Part shown: piece after piece, positions 26,521 through 35,887 of the stretch
Position numbering within the stretch: position 1 is the stretch's first letter
Layout: each line of letters opens with the position of its first letter
From: Chloroflexota bacterium
GTDB lineage: Bacteria > Chloroflexota > Anaerolineae > Anaerolineales > Villigracilaceae
DNA: 64,000 nucleotides
Assembly: GCA_019873655.1 (NCBI GenBank)
Contig: JAIOAU010000005.1
Coordinates: 62,001-126,000 of the forward strand
Reading direction: 5' to 3'
Program-made: the position numbers and the translations under genes
Notes under the pieces: model-generated
The model's input: only the letters and a program-made list of their open reading frames with translations
Databases searched by the model: none
Told to the model about the DNA's origin: nothing

Positions 26521-26585
26521 TGTCTCCCCACCTTGCCTCCCTTCGTTGACTGTGGTAGCCTCTGCACGCCGAAGGAGAACGCCCG

Positions 26586-28601
26586 ATGCGCCGTTTCGCC
26601 CCCAAATTGATCCTCGCCTGCCTGACCCTCCTGCTGGCCGCATGCCAGGGCGGGGAAGCGAACCCCTACCGCGACCTGCCGACGGCCACGCCGCGGCCGA
26701 CCGCGACCGCCTCGGCCGTTCCCCCCTCCGCCGACCAGCCGACCGCCCCGCCCCAGCCGACCGCCACCGCCGCGCCGACCGCCACCCCCGGCCCCGAGCC
26801 AGACTGGCGCGAAGCCCCCATCCTGCCCGAAACGATCAGCCCGCGCGTCCTGGCCATCTACCGCGACGGCCAGGCCCAGGGCCGCGACCCGCGCCACGTC
26901 TCCGTCATCGGCGATTGCCAGGCTATCCCCTTCGTCTTCCTCGGCCCCTACGAACGCGGCGAACTGACTCCCAGCAGCGCCGACGGATACCTGTGGGACG
27001 TCCTCCAATACTTCCAGGGTTCGTTCAACCGCTCCGGCATGGCCGTGCGCGGCGGCTTCACGGCCGCATCCATCCTCAACCCCCTCCACGCCGACCCCTA
27101 TTACTGCATCCCCGGCGAGACGCCGCTCACCTGTGAATACCGCCTGTACAACCCGGCCTTCGTCTTCATCAACCTCGAAACCTGGCTCGACCCCGCCACC
27201 GTCGACCGCTACGAGGCCTATCTGCGCGAAATCCTGGACTACGTCATCAGCCGCGGCAGCGTGCCGATCCTCATCACCAAGGCCGACGCCTCCGAACTGG
27301 GCACCGGCGAACACGTCATCAACCCGGCCATCGTGCGGGTGGCGCGCGACTACGACGTGCCGCTGGTCAACTTCTGGCGCGCCGCCCAGTACCTGCCCAA
27401 TTACGGCATCGACCCCACCCGCGAGGGCTTCCACCTCAGCCCCGAAGGGTACGCGCTGAAGAACACCCTCGCCCTGCGCGCACTCTATCAGGTCTGGCAA
27501 GCGGTGCAGGCCGAAAGCGCCGCCTCGACCGGCGCGCCCGCCCCCTCCCCCCAGGTCACTCCCGCGCCCCTCGCCGCCCCGCAGGTCACCCTGCCCGACT
27601 GCGCCGGCGGCTGCGTCTTCTTCGGGACCGCCGTCTCGCACGACGGCGCGGTGACGCCCAACGGCGTCTTCGCCTACGCCCCCGCCAGCGGACGCCTGAC
27701 CGCCGTCCTCGGCCCCGGCTTCGACCTGCAGGACGTCAGCGCCGACGGCCGGCGGCTGCTGATCAACGACGAGACCCGCCTCTTCGAGGTCTCCCTCGCC
27801 GACGGCTCCGCCCGTCTGCTCAGCGACTCCCTCTTCGCGCTCGGCGGTCAGGCCGCCTACTGGAGCGCCGACGAGAGCCGGGTCCTCTTCCTCGACCAGA
27901 CCGCCCCCATCGAGACCGACCGCGGCCAGGCCATCGGCCTCTTCCCCACCGGCCGCGACGACCTGCTCGTCTTCGAAAGCGGCGCGTGCGCGGCGCGGGC
28001 CGCCTGCCAGTCGAGCGGCGTCTACCGCCTCGGCCCCGGCCAGGTCCCGGAGCCGCTCGAGTCCTACCTGCGGCCGGTCTTCTCGCCCGACGGCCGGCAG
28101 GTGGCCTTCCTCAACCCGGCCGCGGCCACGCCCGAAAACTACTACCACATCGGCTATCTGTTACTCGAAGACGTGGACAGAGGCCTCCCCAGCCGCCGCA
28201 TCTTCTACTTCGCCCCCGTGCGCGGCTTCATGGTCTTCCCCGATGTGCGCGCCTACGCCTTCTCGCCCGACAGCCGCTGGCTGTTCGTCCTCTACGATTT
28301 CTACAGCGCCTACTACGAAAAGTCCCTGCGCCTGCAGACCTACCTGCTCGACGTCCCGGCCGGTATCCTGTACGACTACGGCCGCCTCGACGGCCCGGCC
28401 GGCTCGCTCAACCCGCGCCTGGTCTGGTCCCCCCAGAGCGACCGGGTGCTGTTCTTCCTGACCACCCCCGCCCCCGACGGCGGCTACACGCTGAACGTCT
28501 ACCAGACCAACCTGCAGACCGGCGAACGGCTGACGCCCCTGCAGACCGGCTTGCTGAGCAGCAGCGACTACTTCTACATCACAACCATCTACTGGCCCTA
28601 A
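26586..28601 (+). CDS. Lipoprotein with SGNH-hydrolase-like and beta-propeller-like regions
   Basis: A 671-residue secreted lipoprotein: signal peptide ending LLLAAC, then a Thr/Pro/Ala linker (to about residue 75). Residues 95-300 resemble SGNH/GDSL hydrolases: VSVIGDCQAIP near the block I position, FVFINLETW, and EGFHLSPEGYALKN carrying the His-containing block V. The usual catalytic Ser of block I appears to be replaced (GDCQ), so Cys may act or activity may be lost. Residues 335-670 contain TolB/WD40-like repeats (SPDGRQVAFLNP, SPDSRWLFVLYD). A cell-surface role is likely; the substrate is unknown. AAGGAG precedes ATG 26586. Confidence 0.8.
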   Translation: MRRFAPKLILACLTLLLAACQGGEANPYRDLPTATPRPTATASAVPPSADQPTAPPQPTATAAPTATPGPEPDWREAPILPETISPRVLAIYRDGQAQGRDPRHVSVIGDCQAIPFVFLGPYERGELTPSSADGYLWDVLQYFQGSFNRSGMAVRGGFTAASILNPLHADPYYCIPGETPLTCEYRLYNPAFVFINLETWLDPATVDRYEAYLREILDYVISRGSVPILITKADASELGTGEHVINPAIVRVARDYDVPLVNFWRAAQYLPNYGIDPTREGFHLSPEGYALKNTLALRALYQVWQAVQAESAASTGAPAPSPQVTPAPLAAPQVTLPDCAGGCVFFGTAVSHDGAVTPNGVFAYAPASGRLTAVLGPGFDLQDVSADGRRLLINDETRLFEVSLADGSARLLSDSLFALGGQAAYWSADESRVLFLDQTAPIETDRGQAIGLFPTGRDDLLVFESGACAARAACQSSGVYRLGPGQVPEPLESYLRPVFSPDGRQVAFLNPAAATPENYYHIGYLLLEDVDRGLPSRRIFYFAPVRGFMVFPDVRAYAFSPDSRWLFVLYDFYSAYYEKSLRLQTYLLDVPAGILYDYGRLDGPAGSLNPRLVWSPQSDRVLFFLTTPAPDGGYTLNVYQTNLQTGERLTPLQTGLLSSSDYFYITTIYWP

Positions 28602-28618
28602 CCGTTGCGGAGGAAATC

Positions 28619-30013
28619 ATGCCCACCTACGCCGATTTTGTCACAAAATACCCTTCTTACGACAAAACGCACGACATTGACGAACTGCGCGAGCGCGAAT
28701 ACCGCCGCCTGGACGAACAAGGCCACGTGTACCTGGACTACACCGGCGGCGGTCTGTACGCCGAGTCGCAAGTGCGGAAGCATCAGGAGATGCTGTTGAC
28801 GCACGTCTTCGGCAATCCGCATTCGTCCAATCCCACCTCGCTGGCTGCCACCCGCCTGATCGAAAGCGCCCGCGAGTACGTCCTGCACTACTTCAACGCC
28901 TCGCCCGAAGAATATGTCGTGATCTTCACCCCCAACGCCAGCGGGGCGCTCAAACTGGTCGGCGAGGCCTATCCCTTCGGCCAGGGCTGCCGCTACCTGC
29001 TGACCTTCGACAATCACAACTCGGTCAACGGCATCCGCGAATTCGCCCACGCCAAAGGCGCAGACGTGACCTACATCCCCCTCATGTTGCCCGACCTGCG
29101 GGTGGACGAGGCGATGCTCGAATCCGCCCTCGAGCAGGACGCAAACGGCTGCGCCAATCTCTTCGCCTATCCGGCGCAGTCGAATTTCTCCTCCGTCCAG
29201 CATTCGCTGGAATGGATCGAAAAGGCCCACGCCAAAGGCTGGGACGTGCTGCTCGACGCCGCCGCCTTCGTCCCCACCAACCGCCTCGACCTCTCGAAGT
29301 GGAAACCGGACTTCGTCCCGCTCTCCTTCTACAAAATGTTCGGCTACCCGACCGGCGTCGGCGCGCTGATCGCCCGCCGCGCCGCGCTGGGCAAATTGCG
29401 CCGCCCCTGGTTCGCCGGCGGCACGATTACGGTCGCCTCGGTGCAGGGCGACAAGTACTACCTCGCCGAAGGCCCGGCCGGTTTCGAGGACGGCACGCTG
29501 GACTACCTGAACATCCCGGCCGTCGAAATCGGCCTCAAGCACCTGGAAGCGATCGGCATTGATCTGATTCACGAGCGCGTCCGCGCCCTGACCGGCTGGC
29601 TGCTGGATAACCTCTCGGCGATGAAACACTCCAACGGCAAACCGCTGGTGCGCGTCTACGGGCCGCTGACCACCGAGAAGCGCGGCGGGGCGGTGACCGT
29701 CAACTTCTTCGACCGCGACGAAAGGCCGATCGACATCCGCCTGGTCGAGCGGGCTGCCAATGAGCACAACATCTCCTTGCGCACCGGCTGTTTCTGCAAC
29801 CCCGGCGCGGGCGAGATCGCCCTCCAAATCTCCAAAATGGAACTGGCCGCCTGCTTCTCCCAACCGGGCCACGACCAGCGCCTGACCTATGACGATTTCC
29901 GCCTGTGCATCGACGGCAAGGCCTCCGGCGCGGTACGCATCTCGATCGGCCTGGTCAGCAATTTCGAGGACATCGAGCGCCTGCTGGCCTTCGCCGGTGA
30001 ATTGCTCGACTGA
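28619..30013 (+). CDS. Class V aminotransferase (cysteine desulfurase / MoCo sulfurase-like)
   Basis: A 464-residue PLP enzyme of class V. YLDYTGGGLY, the cofactor-binding Asp213 in VLLDAAAFVPT and Lys239 in LSFYKMFGYPTGVGALI are present. The KMFGYPTG context is characteristic of the molybdenum cofactor sulfurase N-terminal domain. The RTGCFCNPGAGE loop contains the cysteines expected to carry persulfide. It has no C-terminal MOSC domain. ATG 28619 is chosen because GGAGGAAATC stands directly upstream; the open frame continues further upstream but reads inside the lipoprotein gene. DinB-like gene follows after 10 bases. Confidence 0.88.
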   Translation: MPTYADFVTKYPSYDKTHDIDELREREYRRLDEQGHVYLDYTGGGLYAESQVRKHQEMLLTHVFGNPHSSNPTSLAATRLIESAREYVLHYFNASPEEYVVIFTPNASGALKLVGEAYPFGQGCRYLLTFDNHNSVNGIREFAHAKGADVTYIPLMLPDLRVDEAMLESALEQDANGCANLFAYPAQSNFSSVQHSLEWIEKAHAKGWDVLLDAAAFVPTNRLDLSKWKPDFVPLSFYKMFGYPTGVGALIARRAALGKLRRPWFAGGTITVASVQGDKYYLAEGPAGFEDGTLDYLNIPAVEIGLKHLEAIGIDLIHERVRALTGWLLDNLSAMKHSNGKPLVRVYGPLTTEKRGGAVTVNFFDRDERPIDIRLVERAANEHNISLRTGCFCNPGAGEIALQISKMELAACFSQPGHDQRLTYDDFRLCIDGKASGAVRISIGLVSNFEDIERLLAFAGELLD

Positions 30014-30023
30014 AAGGACGCCT

Positions 30024-30560
30024 ATGGACGATTTGATTTCCCACACCCAGGCGGTGCTGTCGCTGACCGCCGCCCACTGGCTGAGCCTGACCGACAGCCT
30101 GCCGCTGGACCTGCTCTCCCGCCGCCCCGCCCCGGACGAATGGTCGGCGCTCGACTGCCTCCAGCACCTGCTCGACACCGAGCAGTGGGTCTTCCCCATC
30201 CGCCTGAAATCGATCCTGAACGGGCAGGATTTCCCGGCCTTCGATCCATCGGAGCAAGGCCGACGCTGGGAGCCTGGCACGCCCCCGCTCGAACTGGCGG
30301 CCGAATTCGTCCGCGTCCGCACCGCCAGCCTGACGCTCATCGCCCGCCTGAAACCCGACGACCTGAGCCGCACCGCCCGCCACGCCGAACTGGGCGAGGT
30401 GACTCTGGCCGAGATGCTCAACGAGTGGGCCGCCCATGACCTGATGCACCTGGTGCAGGCCGAGCGGGCGCTGATGCAGCCCTTCATCTGCGAGGCCGGC
30501 CCCTGGCGGCCCTACTTCGCCGACCACGACGCCGCCGCGCCGAAACCGCTCCCTCGATAA
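30024..30560 (+). CDS. DinB superfamily protein
   Basis: A 178-residue four-helix-bundle protein of the DinB/YfiT type. These are metal-binding, and some transfer small thiols. The His triad is suggested by LDCLQHLLDTEQ near residue 45 and WAAHDLMHLVQAER near residues 130-145, a typical HxxxH pair. A GGACG site precedes ATG 30024. It lies 10 bases after the class V aminotransferase, which suggests an operon and possibly sulfur- or thiol-linked chemistry. That link is inference. It ends convergently with the PP2C gene, with no clear terminator in the 37 bases between. Confidence 0.85.
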   Translation: MDDLISHTQAVLSLTAAHWLSLTDSLPLDLLSRRPAPDEWSALDCLQHLLDTEQWVFPIRLKSILNGQDFPAFDPSEQGRRWEPGTPPLELAAEFVRVRTASLTLIARLKPDDLSRTARHAELGEVTLAEMLNEWAAHDLMHLVQAERALMQPFICEAGPWRPYFADHDAAAPKPLPR

Positions 30561-30597
30561 CCTCTCGATTCAGGGAAAAGCGTTCTTCCGAATGTCT

Positions 30598-31530
30598 TCA
30601 GGGCAGCGCCTGGAGGAGCGCCCAAAACGTCACGAGAAGAATCAACACCAGCAGAATAGCCCCCATCGCCGCGCCCGTCAGCCACAGGCGCAGGCGCGGA
30701 TCCAGCCTGGGCGGCCGGAAATGAGCCGGCACAGCGATCAGCACGACCGTGATGTTGTCGTGGCCGCCGCGTTCGCAGGCCAGGTCGATCAAGGTCTGCG
30801 CCGCGGCCTCCAGTTCATGATCGGAGAGAATCGCTTCGATCTCCTCATTGGTCACCAAATCGGTCAGGCCGTCGGTGCACAGCAGGAACACATCGCCCGC
30901 CTGGATGGCCGCCCCCTGATTGGCCTCCGCCTGAGCGTCCGTCTCTTCGGGGCGCAGACGCAGCCGCAGGTCAGGGCGCGGCGGCAGGGTCGAGCCGAGG
31001 TAGCGGCGGATGACGTGCATGTTGGGATGGTGGCGGGCGTCCTGCGGATCAATCAGGCCGCGTTCGAGGGCTTCCTGGATCCAGGTGTGGTCGGTGGTCA
31101 ACTGCTGCAAAGACTTGCCCCGCAACAAATAGATGCGCGAATCGCCCACCGAGGCGGTATAGAGCCGGTTGGCGATGATCCACACACAGGCGCAGGTGGT
31201 GCCCATCCCCAGGCGTTGGGTATCGTCGCGGGCCTGGCTCGAAATCGCCTGACTGGCCGCCTCGACGGCCTGCCTGAGAGTCGCCAGCGGATTGCGCCCG
31301 CTGCTGGCCGCGACCGTCTGGCTGAGGACCTCGACCGCGATCTCCGCCGCCACCTCGCCGGCGCGGTGGCCGCCGATTCCATCCGAGACGACCGCGAAGA
31401 GAGAAGGGGTCGAATCGCGCCGTCCCAGCCGGTAAGCCGAGACGGCAAAACGGTCCTCGTTCTGCTTGCCCGACAGACCGGGGTGGGTCAGGGCGGCGAC
31501 AGGAAAGGGGGTCTCCGAGACGCGAATCAT
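30598..31530 (-). CDS. PP2C-type serine/threonine phosphatase with C-terminal membrane anchor
   Basis: A 310-residue Mg/Mn-dependent phosphatase. NEDRFAV supplies the first metal Asp, SDGIGGHRAGEVAA the second, LLCTDGLTDLV and GGHDNITVVLI the later conserved motifs. A single hydrophobic helix (about residues 285-306) at the C-terminus anchors it to the membrane. ATG 31530 overlaps the stop of the FHA gene in an ATGA arrangement, so the phosphatase and the FHA protein are coupled. Together they suggest Ser/Thr phospho-signalling, although no kinase is present in the window. Confidence 0.92.
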   Translation of the reverse strand: MIRVSETPFPVAALTHPGLSGKQNEDRFAVSAYRLGRRDSTPSLFAVVSDGIGGHRAGEVAAEIAVEVLSQTVAASSGRNPLATLRQAVEAASQAISSQARDDTQRLGMGTTCACVWIIANRLYTASVGDSRIYLLRGKSLQQLTTDHTWIQEALERGLIDPQDARHHPNMHVIRRYLGSTLPPRPDLRLRLRPEETDAQAEANQGAAIQAGDVFLLCTDGLTDLVTNEEIEAILSDHELEAAAQTLIDLACERGGHDNITVVLIAVPAHFRPPRLDPRLRLWLTGAAMGAILLVLILLVTFWALLQALP

Positions 31531-33383
31531 GGCGATGGACGAATCAGGCGCGGCGCCGGCCGTTCCGGCGGTTTGCTCAGCATGAACCGATAAGAGACCT
31601 GGCCGATGTGCAGGAGGTCGCCGTGCTGCAGGCGGCGCGCCTCGCTGCCCAGCGGCTCGTAGTTGACCCAGGTGCCGGCCGCCGACTTTTCGTCCCGCAG
31701 GTAGAAGTCGCCGGCCTCGTCCCGCCACAGGGTAGCGTGCAGCGGCGAGACAGAGGGGTCATCGAGCAGGCGGCTGGCGCGGGTGGGATCGGTTCCGAAG
31801 GTCAGTTCCTGTTCGAGGATGGGAATGGGCGGAGCGGTGACCGGCTGCCCGTCGGAGCGCAGGCGCACCAGGTAGGCGGCAGGCGCGACGCGGCGGGAAC
31901 GCGCCAGGAAAGAGGCGCGGCCCTTCTCCAGGCGCGGAATCGGCTGGGTGACCGGGTCCAGTTTGGAGGCGCGCTTCTGACGGGCGGCAGCCCGTCTGCG
32001 GCGTCCGCTCAGGAAGAGGACCAGAATCAGCGCCAGGCCGGCCAGCAGCGCCGAGACGCCCACCACCCATCCGACATGCCGCGCCAGAAAAACGCCCAGG
32101 CCGCGGCGCGGCTGGACGACCGAGACGTACACCGGGACGCCGATGCTCGTCTGACTCAGGCCAAGCGAATCGACCGCTTCGACCGTCAGGATGTGTTCGC
32201 CGCCGCGGGTGTAGCCGCGCAAGTCCCAGACGAAGACATCGAACGGTTCGGCGGTGTTTTCATCGGCCAGCGCGCCGTCCACATAGAGGGCGGTGCGCAC
32301 GAGGGGGCGCGGATGTCCGTCGGGGAATTCGACGATGATCTGGATGGTCTGCTCCGCCGGCAAGAGAGCGGTCAGATCGTTGCTGGTCGGGTCGGGCAAC
32401 TGACGGGTGATCTGCTCGGGCGGCAGGACGAAAATCGGATTCGGCGGCCGCACCTCGACCTGAAACGTCTGCGCCGCCGAGAGGGCCGTTTCGCCGCTCA
32501 GCGCGACTTGCACCGCCAGTTCGTGCGCGCCGGAGACGTTGACGGCCGAGGTGTAGGTCAGGCGGTACAGGCTGCGGTAGGGCAAAAGATAGTTTTCGAT
32601 GTCCGGCAGCGTCTCCTGGCCGGAGAAGGTGGCGTATTGGCCGCCGGTGCGGATGGCCAGGTCTTTCAGGGCGGTCGCCCCGCTGGTGGTGAAGTAATCA
32701 CGCGAGGCCACGATCCAGACGTTCACATAGACGCCCAGGTCGCGGGCGCGGGCGGTCAGGTTCTGCAGAGCGGGGATTTCCTGCGGCTCGGGGATGGGAG
32801 AGATGAACAAGACGACCCGCTTCATGCCAGGACGGGGCGTCGGCTCGGCGGCCGTCTCCAGGGCGCGGCTCAACGTCGCCAGCGAGGGCGTGATGGTTCG
32901 CGGGTCGGTTGTGTAAGCGCTCAAGGCCTGGAGGAAGTCGTCGCGCCCGAGGTGGACGGCGTTTACGCCGTCGGTGGTCAGGAAACTGAGATCGTCGGGA
33001 TGATTGGAGGGCCGGTTCCCGGCCCAGGCGGTCAGCGCATCGAGGATGAGTTGCTGGCGCGAGACGCCGCGCGGGTCGCGGGTGGCCGTCCCCGGGCCGG
33101 GGTTGAGCGCCACCACGAACTGGACGCCGGGCTGGAGTTCGGTCAACGTATCGAGCCGACGCGGCGCGCCATCCTCCACCGCCTGCACGGTCTCCGCCTC
33201 CAGGCCGCGGACGGCGTTGCCCGCCGCATCGTAGACGCGGAAATCGGCCGTCACGGTCGGAAAGGAATCCACCGAAAGGGACTCCAGTTCGACCCGCAGC
33301 CCGCTCTGGGCGCGGACGGGAGAGGCCGCCCCCACCAGGCCCAGAAGGATGAGGAACAAACAGCAGATGGCGAGGTTACGCAT
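31527..33383 (-). CDS. Membrane protein with vWA-like ectodomain and cytoplasmic FHA domain
   Basis: A 618-residue protein. It has an N-terminal signal peptide (MRNLAICCLFLILLGLVGAASPVRA) and a vWA-like region (about residues 80-280; GVQFVVALNPGPG, KRVVLFISPIP) in which the MIDAS DxSxS is not evident. Ig-like strands follow, then a transmembrane helix (VGWVVGVSALLAGLALILVL, about 435-455). A C-terminal FHA domain is seen in LTFGTDPTRASRLLDDPSVSPLHA and DEKSAAGTWVNYE. The domain binds phosphothreonine in relatives. The start overlaps the previous gene by 8 bases and the stop overlaps the PP2C start by ATGA. Confidence 0.88.
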   Translation of the reverse strand: MRNLAICCLFLILLGLVGAASPVRAQSGLRVELESLSVDSFPTVTADFRVYDAAGNAVRGLEAETVQAVEDGAPRRLDTLTELQPGVQFVVALNPGPGTATRDPRGVSRQQLILDALTAWAGNRPSNHPDDLSFLTTDGVNAVHLGRDDFLQALSAYTTDPRTITPSLATLSRALETAAEPTPRPGMKRVVLFISPIPEPQEIPALQNLTARARDLGVYVNVWIVASRDYFTTSGATALKDLAIRTGGQYATFSGQETLPDIENYLLPYRSLYRLTYTSAVNVSGAHELAVQVALSGETALSAAQTFQVEVRPPNPIFVLPPEQITRQLPDPTSNDLTALLPAEQTIQIIVEFPDGHPRPLVRTALYVDGALADENTAEPFDVFVWDLRGYTRGGEHILTVEAVDSLGLSQTSIGVPVYVSVVQPRRGLGVFLARHVGWVVGVSALLAGLALILVLFLSGRRRRAAARQKRASKLDPVTQPIPRLEKGRASFLARSRRVAPAAYLVRLRSDGQPVTAPPIPILEQELTFGTDPTRASRLLDDPSVSPLHATLWRDEAGDFYLRDEKSAAGTWVNYEPLGSEARRLQHGDLLHIGQVSYRFMLSKPPERPAPRLIRPSP

Positions 33384-34278
33384 TCTCCAGAGAGCCCATT
33401 TGCCAGGCGGGCTTTGCGACGCTCAGCCGCAGATAGGTGATCACCCAGGCGGCGCGTATGAAGGTGGTCAGCAGGCTGCTCAGGATGACAAAAATAGGAA
33501 AATAGACCAGCGCACCTATGCCAATGACCAGCGCCGCAGGCGTATCCAGGCTTCTGCTTGCCAGGACCAGCGTCGGCAGGAAACTGGACGACAGGGTGAA
33601 AGGCAAGGAAACGAGCACGGCCAGGATACCGATGCCAAGATACACAATGAGGATCGTCAACAAGATCGGCCCGAAATGTCTTTTGAACAAAGTCCAGGTG
33701 CGCTCGATGCCGGCGAAGACGCGCAAATTGTCCGCCACAAAGGACGCAATGGTCATATCAAGGTAAGCCTGCATAAGATAGACGACCGGAATCAGGACCA
33801 GCATCAAGGGAAGCATACAGAGGAAAGCGACGCCCAGGGTGATGACGGAAAGCAAAGTAATCACGACTATCAGGACGCCCGCGCCCAGAATCGCAACGGC
33901 CAAATACATCCCCATAACGCCCAGGGCGCGCCAAAAGAAAGGCAGGCTGTCTTTCGAGATGCCTCCAAATGATAGTCTCTCTGCTCCGCGCTCGGCGCGC
34001 AAGACGCCCAAACTGGTCGCCGTCATGGCCCAGACGCCGATCGGAAATGTCACCGCCGACGTCAGGATTTGCAAGACCAGGATAAGCGGCCTCCACCAGG
34101 ACTGGCCGACGGCCTCGGCAAGGTCAGGAAAAACAGATGAGACAGAAATTGGATTCAAAAGGAATTTAAATACCAAAGAGGGGAACCCCGTCAGAACCAC
34201 AATGGCTCCAAACAGCCAGAGCACTTTATGTTTCCAGACGATCTTCCAGGACGTTCCAAGCACTTCTCCGAAATCCAT
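33376..34278 (-). CDS. Multi-pass membrane protein upstream of FHA/PP2C genes
   Basis: A 300-residue protein with about six hydrophobic segments (for example VLWLFGAIVVLTGF, FPIGVWAMTATSLGVL, LGAGVLIVVITLLSVITLGVAFL, GPILLTILIVYLGIGILAVLV). Its outline fits the DUF7544/glycerophosphoryl-diester phosphodiesterase membrane-domain type of integral proteins; I do not claim an enzyme. ATG 34278 is supported by GGAGGAGAG, and homology begins MDFGEVLGTSWKIVWKHK. It overlaps the FHA gene start by 8 bases, forming a three-gene unit with the FHA and PP2C genes. Confidence 0.8.
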   Translation of the reverse strand: MDFGEVLGTSWKIVWKHKVLWLFGAIVVLTGFPSLVFKFLLNPISVSSVFPDLAEAVGQSWWRPLILVLQILTSAVTFPIGVWAMTATSLGVLRAERGAERLSFGGISKDSLPFFWRALGVMGMYLAVAILGAGVLIVVITLLSVITLGVAFLCMLPLMLVLIPVVYLMQAYLDMTIASFVADNLRVFAGIERTWTLFKRHFGPILLTILIVYLGIGILAVLVSLPFTLSSSFLPTLVLASRSLDTPAALVIGIGALVYFPIFVILSSLLTTFIRAAWVITYLRLSVAKPAWQMGSLENA

Positions 34279-34317
34279 CTCTCCTCCGCACACTTTGTAT
34301 TCGATGGCAGAAATCGG

Positions 34318-35859
34318 TCATTCCCACTCGATGGTCGCAGGCGGTTTGCTGGTTATATCATACACCACCCGGTTGATTCCGTGCACCTCGTTCACAATTC
34401 TGTTAGCCGCCCGCGCCAGCAAATCGTGGGGCAGGCGCGCCCAGTCGGCGGTCATGAAATCCTCGGTCACCACCGCCCGCAGGACGCAGGTCTCCTGATA
34501 GGTGCGCTCGTCGCCCATCACGCCCACCGAGCGGACGGGCAGCAACGCGGCGAAGGCCTGGCTGGTCCCGGCCCCTTTGCCGAGCAGACCGGCGCGGGAC
34601 AACTCCTCGGTGAAGATGGCGTCGGCGGCGCGCAGACGGGCGACCCGCTCCGGGGTCACCTCGCCGAGCACGCGCACGGTCAGGCCCGGACCCGGGAACG
34701 GCTGCCGCCAGACCATGCTTTCGGGCAGCCCCAGGGCCTCGCCCACCGCCCGCACCTCGTCCTTGAACAGGTAGCGCAGCGGTTCGACCAGGGTGAAGTC
34801 CATGTCCGGCGGCAGGCCGCCGACGTTGTGATGGCTCTTGATCTTGGCCGCCTTGCTGCGGTCGGGCGCGGCCGATTCGACCACGTCCGGGTAAATCGTC
34901 CCCTGGACGAGGAACTTCGGCGCGCCGAGTTTTCGGGCCTCGCGCTCGAAGATGCGGATGAACTTCTCGCCGACGATTTTGCGCTTCTGCTCCGGGTCGG
35001 TGACGCCCGCCAGGGCAGAGAAAAATTCCTCGGCGGCGTCCACCGCGACCAGTTCGACGCCCATCTGCTCGCGGAAAGTGCGCGCCACCTGCTCCGGCTC
35101 GCCCTGGCGGAGCAGGCCGGTGTCCACGAAGACGGCGACGAGTTGGTCGCCGACCGCCCGGTGGACGAGGGCCGCCGCGACCGACGAATCCACCCCGCCG
35201 CTGACCGCCGCCAGGACGCGTTCTCCGCCCACCTGTTCGCGCACGCGGGCGACGCTCGCCTCGATGATGGACTCCGGCGTCCAGGCCGGGGCGCAGCCGC
35301 AGACCTCGACCGCGAAGCGGCGCAGAATCTCCGCGCCTCCCTCGGTGTGCTTCACTTCGGGATGAAATTGCAGACCGTAATAGTTGCGCTCGAAATCGCC
35401 CATCGCCGCATAGGGGCTGTTGGCCGAGCGCGCCAGCGCTGTGAACCCCGGCGGCAATGCCGTGATTCTATCTCCATGGGACATCCACACCTGGAACGAC
35501 TGTCTGACGACTACCGGACTGGCGACCAGCGACTCTACCATTGCATGCCCATATTCCCGTTCTGGGGATGGGTCGACTTTTCCTCCCAGCGCGTGGGTCA
35601 GCAACTGCATGCCATAGCAGATGCCCAGCACCGGCAGGCCGGAGTCGAGGACGTAGCCGGGCAGGGTCGGCGCGCCCTCGGCGTAGACCGAGGCCGGCCC
35701 GCCGGAGAGGATGAATCCCCTGGGGCGGAGCGCCAGCACCGTCTCGGCGGGCGCGTCCCAGGGAAAGAGTTCGCAATAGACGTGCGCTTCGCGCACCCGG
35801 CGGGCGATGAGTTGGGCGTATTGCGAGCCGAAGTCGAGGATGGCGAGGGAATCAGTCAT
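34318..35859 (-). CDS. guaA: GMP synthase (glutamine-hydrolysing)
   Basis: A 513-residue enzyme converting XMP to GMP with glutamine and ATP. The N-terminal class I glutamine amidotransferase has Cys in [10 protein letters not shown] and a His-Glu pair near FHPEVKHTE. The ATP-pyrophosphatase domain has the P-loop [14 protein letters not shown]. The C-terminal dimerisation domain ends with PPATIEWE, the normal family terminus. Length is as expected. ATG 35859 lies within a CAGTGTT-type heptamer array that also covers the xpt stop. It follows xpt on the same strand, so the two form a guanine-nucleotide pair. Confidence 0.97.
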   Translation of the reverse strand: MTDSLAILDFGSQYAQLIARRVREAHVYCELFPWDAPAETVLALRPRGFILSGGPASVYAEGAPTLPGYVLDSGLPVLGICYGMQLLTHALGGKVDPSPEREYGHAMVESLVASPVVVRQSFQVWMSHGDRITALPPGFTALARSANSPYAAMGDFERNYYGLQFHPEVKHTEGGAEILRRFAVEVCGCAPAWTPESIIEASVARVREQVGGERVLAAVSGGVDSSVAAALVHRAVGDQLVAVFVDTGLLRQGEPEQVARTFREQMGVELVAVDAAEEFFSALAGVTDPEQKRKIVGEKFIRIFEREARKLGAPKFLVQGTIYPDVVESAAPDRSKAAKIKSHHNVGGLPPDMDFTLVEPLRYLFKDEVRAVGEALGLPESMVWRQPFPGPGLTVRVLGEVTPERVARLRAADAIFTEELSRAGLLGKGAGTSQAFAALLPVRSVGVMGDERTYQETCVLRAVVTEDFMTADWARLPHDLLARAANRIVNEVHGINRVVYDITSKPPATIEWE

Positions 35860-35887
35860 CAGTGTTCAGTGTTCAGTGGTCAGTCTT
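35853..35887. repeat. Heptamer tandem repeat linking guaA start and xpt stop
   Basis: Five 7-nt units on the plus strand: CAGTCAT (35853-35859), CAGTGTT, CAGTGTT, CAGTGGT, CAGTCTT (35881-35887). The array contains the guaA ATG (complement of CAT at 35857-35859) and the xpt stop (TGA, complement of TCA at 35880-35882). The same heptamer family recurs at 52709-52764. Confidence 0.85.

Noticed and set aside
25269-28148. 959-codon minus-strand open frame opposite the aminotransferase and SGNH lipoprotein genes
   Set aside because: Shadow frame with low-complexity Gly/Val/Asp/Arg composition; the plus-strand proteins have full domain evidence.
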